Shown piece after piece: positions 60,601 through 64,000 of a stretch of 64,000 bases of DNA (position 1 is the first letter of the stretch; each line of letters opens with the position of its first letter). Source of the DNA: Paramacrobiotus metropolitanus (taxonomy: Eukaryota; Tardigrada; Eutardigrada; Parachela; Macrobiotidae); assembly GCF_019649055.1 (NCBI RefSeq), contig NW_026570265.1, positions 62,001 to 126,000 of the forward strand, given 5' to 3'. The notes beneath the pieces were generated by a model. It ran no database searches. It saw nothing but the letters and a program-made list of their open reading frames with translations, and had not been told where the DNA came from. Both the position numbers and the translations under genes were made by a program.

Positions 60601-61758
60601 GCGCTAGCTGGTAGAATTAAAGAAAAGAGCGCTTGCCGAGCGGATAATGATTTCTTTTGTCAACCAGGCTGGCTCAACTTATCCGTCTTGGTAAAGAAAA
60701 CTCCGACCGGGCGAAAAAGTGCGTGCCATTCTTTGAGCTGACAGGTGCCAGACTGCACCGATCATCTTTGGCGAGTAATTACCTAGGCAGGGGATGTGTG
60801 TAGGATCCTATTTTCTTGATGAATAAAAACAACATCTGACGCATAACAAAAGACCGTCCAATAGAATATAAGGAATGGATTGAGATCCCATCGAAAGTAC
60901 TTAGAAAAAGAAAAATACTGGCCCAGTGCTGTCCTCGTGGACTGACTCACAGTGACTTGAACCACACTTCCTTTCAGGTTTCAAGTATCGTAGGAAAAGA
61001 CTTACGAACAAAGAAACTACTTGAGGTGAGAGGCAAAAACATCAACATAACATACATGATCATTTCAATGCTGTGTTTGTTTAAAGCCATGCCATTCTCA
61101 CTATGTTTTCTTTTGTAAATCGGGAAACGACAGAGACCTAGCCAGAAAGCACTGCGATATACGAATCGGCTTAATACCGAAAATAATAGGTTAATTTCAA
61201 TAGCGCAAACTATAGAAATTTTCAAAAAAAGCGATGAAAAACTTATTTCATAGTTTTGAAAAAACAAAATAGACAAGTTCACAAAATTAATAAAATGTCA
61301 TGAAATGTGCTTTTCGCAGACTTATTTCAGTTTTGCCAAATACCACCAAGCATCATACCCAGTTGTTTTTTACCCTTGGTTTTACGGTCACTTTTACAGT
61401 TTTACCAGTATCAAGTATGTAAACCGATCGGCAAAATTACTCACCTCCAAGCGCATACACCGGAAACGGTCAGTGCCACACTGAACAACACAACGCATAC
61501 AACAATAATGGCCAGGGTCGGCTCATTTTGCACGCCGTCGGTATTAATGGAAAATGGATAAGGAATACCATTGCTGCAAGTGAATTGTTCCTCGAAGGAG
61601 CCATCACAAAACAGCAGCGGGGGAGGCCGAATAAAATCAGGTGGATCATCCACCAACAGACATTCCACATCGTCCCACGAATCGCATCCCATGATTACGG
61701 CGAAGACTTGATCGGTTAAGAATTCAGAAAACGTTTCTCCAGCATCCAGAAAATCAGA
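57614..61758 (-). CDS. Single-pass membrane protein with long tail, 5' end not found
   Basis: I do not recognise the family. Exons that join in phase: 61758-about 61447 (extracellular part SDFLDAGETFSEFLTDQ, GCDSWDDVECLLVDDPPDF, LLFCDGSFEEQFTCSNG; helix PTLAIIVVCVVLFSVALTVS; then VCAW); about 58842-58669 (RNKKHIRRLLSCLSGSPSS, Ser-rich, SDNLDYKKISLLNAVSP); about 58574-58064 (PSGVNFLTDSAIRYAP, His/Tyr-rich, ending HPTNLSD); about 57858-57614 (LPQYLNQYLVLPNNLRDPYQ, basic, end NDLRNGIE). The five Cys of the extracellular piece suggest the end of a disulfide-rich ectodomain whose upstream exons I could not find; no ATG begins the first visible exon. The tail contains HIYEEI, a consensus Src-family SH2 site, and several other Tyr, so it could be a phosphorylated receptor. 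The intron from 61447 to 58842 is about 2.6 kb. Confidence 0.6.
58843..61446. other. Long intron of the membrane protein gene
   Basis: About 2.6 kb. A 168-codon open stretch on the minus strand (59636-60139) with many Cys and His, and another at 60132-60344, have no start context, no splice partner in phase that I can defend, and no family signature. I treat them as intronic. Confidence 0.4.
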
Positions 61759-64000
61759 CTACAGAAAAGGGAGGTTAGATTCACCACGAAGTCCACAACA
61801 ACCCCATATATCGCTCGTTTGACGCGTTACATAAAAGCTTTCATTACGCGATAATATGTGCAGGCGATGAACTGATCGATCCTGTTCGTTTCCCAGTGGC
61901 TGCCAAACAGCGGAATTCTCGGGATGCATATGAATTCACCACTGCATATAACGCTGGTGATTTAGTCAACATGAACGACGCTGCTACATTGTTACCGATC
62001 GATCACAAAAATATCGATTAGCTTTGAAGCTTACAAACAAGTGCTTTGGCTCCTACTCGTACATACCCAAAACTGTGGCAAGTCTTATTGGTCCAGTTTT
62101 CCCCTTTATTCACAATCGATTGGCAGCAGGCGTGATAAAAGAGATTATAAACATCCAGGCACTCTGCCGCTCCGGTATTCGAGATTCTGCAGACTGCTCG
62201 GTGAACATAGATTCTGGACTGTGGTCCACGAGGAAATCGTGTTTATTGGCTGTTTATTATTGCTTTCTCCTTCCACTTCACATTTTGCCACTGTTCATCT
62301 CCTTTCTCTACATTTGTGGTTAAATATGTCTACCGTATACGCAGCTTTCCGGTTCTATTAGCTATGATTTCATACAGCTTCGGCACTAAAAGCTGGAAAT
62401 AGTTTCAACGTTGTATTTCTCTTTTCACATCAGGGCCACTCGTTGCATTTGAGATGAAGTGGACACTCCTCTCCGTTCTACTCTACTCTAGACTTTTTGA
62501 CTTGTACTGTATGTGCGTACTGTGTACAGGTTTAACTACTACTAACTAGTAAGTACTATGTGACCGTGCATGCGAATGCGATAGACCGACTGCGGCGATA
62601 TCGAATGACCACACCACCGTGCTTTCGAATCGCCTAAAATATGCGATAGAGCAAGCAATACGATGAAACCCATTCTGAATTTCTTCAGTTTTTAAATTTC
62701 AATTTTCATTCCTGCATAGTGCCTAGTACAGAGTCAGACTACAGAGTACAGATACAACAACTGCGGCAAAATGAACCAGCTCAAATCTGACGGTCGACTA
62801 AATATAAAAATGTAATGAAAAGGATTTATTCGTGAAGTAACACTACTTAAAAACCGAGAAGAAATTCTTTTGAATTAGTTTATTAATTTTAAATACTAAG
62901 CCTGAACTTCGTCCGACTTATTTAAACAAATGGCCAAGATGCTAAGGGTGGGTCTCACATTCAAAGCGAATCTAGTTGCGATACAGCAACTCCACCTCGC
63001 GAGGTGGCTTCGCGTACCGTATCTGTAGGCGTGGCCACTGCAAACAACCACCTCGTGCGGTTGAGCAACCGTACCATAACGAGATTCGCTTTGAATGTGA
63101 GACCCACCCTAAGAGTGCCGCTAAGACATCTAAATAAAAAATCCCCTTCAATTCGAGGACAGGAGAAGGACCGTTCCCCAATCGAAACACGTTCTGATGG
63201 TGAACATTTTCACAACAAATTAATCAAAAAACACGGGCCCGGCACCGCGGCGTTTTACCTCACCGCGATAGTTATCGTTGATAATTTTTGTGACCAAAAA
63301 GTTTAGTCCTTATTTTTTACGATAATGTTGATTGTTCGTGGTTCTGAGTTTTTCGACCAGACTCAAATCAAATTAAGTTCCTAGTGCGATGTATGGAGAC
63401 TATCTGTAGTGACCTTTTAGGCTGTTCTTTTGTCGTAATCGTAATGATAGTAACAATAAAAGCATTTCCTGGGTTGCATTACGTGCCAATTGCCATACTG
63501 CTACACTGATGAGGCAAGCAATATCCACACCGATTGTGAGACGACTCAGACGAGTCACCAGCGTGAACAGTAGCGCCGGAACGGCCCGGAAGCCAAGCAG
63601 AATCATGGACTAGCGAAACGTTATCAGAGCTTATCGACGTGTTTTGTCCCATTCCCTTCGAATCTCAAAACCCTCATGCAGAATCTTCGGACCGGAACTT
63701 CGCCCGATTACAGAGCCGAGACTTCAGAAGTAGTCTTTAAGTTCAAGTCATCATGACACCCTAACCTTTTCTCTGATCAGGCCGCTTGAGCTGCTCAAAA
63801 ATAATGATATTGCTCCTTTTTATGCATATTTGTATTATACATGAAAACTGATAGGTGCTTGATTTTGAATAAAATAATGCTTTTTCAACTTTCAGGAATT
63901 TAAGCGCGAGTCCAGCACCAGTAGAGATGATTATCGTACCGTATCTGCACAAACAGCACTATGCAGACTTCTGTCCATGCTTCTTTATTGAAAGTTTGAA
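61759..64000. other. No gene supported; contains a MITE
   Basis: A 68-codon hydrophobic minus-strand frame (63400-63606, RAVPALLFTLVTRLSRLTIG) could be a signal or membrane exon of the gene ending at 57614, but nothing links them. One TACTCGTA octamer lies at 62055. Otherwise nothing is recognised apart from the MITE at 62946-63109. Confidence 0.4.
62946..63109. mobile_element. MITE, PIF/Harbinger type
   Basis: A 164-bp element with perfect ~28-bp terminal inverted repeats beginning GGGTGGGTCTCACATTCAAA (62946) and ending with the complement at 63109. TAA flanks both ends (62943-62945 and 63110-63112), a PIF/Harbinger-type target duplication. It has no coding capacity. Its repeats differ from those of the MITE at 56367, so two families are present. 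Confidence 0.9.

Overview
The window is animal nuclear DNA. Its genes are split by short introns with GT..AG borders, and they encode animal families: exocyst Sec8, a class 5-type semaphorin, a DSL-domain Notch ligand, a TBC1D20-type Rab GAP, topoisomerase II and GILT thiol reductases. Compact gene spacing, small introns and many short TE fragments fit a small-genome ecdysozoan. My best guess is a tardigrade; this is inference. I saw no CRISPR array, rRNA or convincing tRNA.

Layout. 1-5.5 kb: two mitochondrial genes end to end (bL36m on +, PAM16 on -), then a TE-derived open frame. 7.3-11 kb: EXOC4/Sec8 (-), six exons. 12.3-20.3 kb: a transmembrane semaphorin with TSP1 repeats (+), 13 exons whose lengths sum to an open frame of 1048 codons. 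21-26.8 kb: a broken DSL-ligand gene (-). 27.4-30.1 kb: a broken TBC1D20 gene (-). 30.5-30.9 kb: a small two-helix membrane protein (-). 31.4-36.9 kb: topoisomerase II (+). 36.6-38.1 kb: an unrecognised membrane protein (+). 38.8-49.6 kb: a second copy of 18.2-30.5 kb in direct orientation, holding a dead semaphorin 3' half, an apparently intact DSL gene and an apparently intact TBC1D20. 50.3-52.0 kb: an intronless secreted JmjC-like/EF-hand protein (-). 52.6-56.9 kb: two tandem GILT genes (-). 57.6-61.8 kb: an unrecognised single-pass membrane protein (-). The last 2 kb hold one MITE and no gene I can support.

The most striking feature is the segmental duplication (18185-30530 and 38823-49561). 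The copies have decayed in a complementary way: the left copy keeps the working semaphorin but has lost the DSL ligand (LINE insertion, second insertion, frameshifts) and TBC1D20 (catalytic Gln to Lys, stop before the membrane anchor). The right copy keeps the DSL ligand and TBC1D20 but has a truncated semaphorin with nonsense and frameshift lesions. Other oddities are a DSL ligand with a Ser/Thr-rich stalk instead of EGF repeats, a topoisomerase II locus lacking the exons for the TOPRIM core, a JmjC fold without its iron ligands, two Harbinger-type MITEs with TAA target duplications, and an over-represented noncoding octamer TACTCGTA.

Exon borders were read by eye from splice signals and family similarity, so single borders may be off by a few bases.
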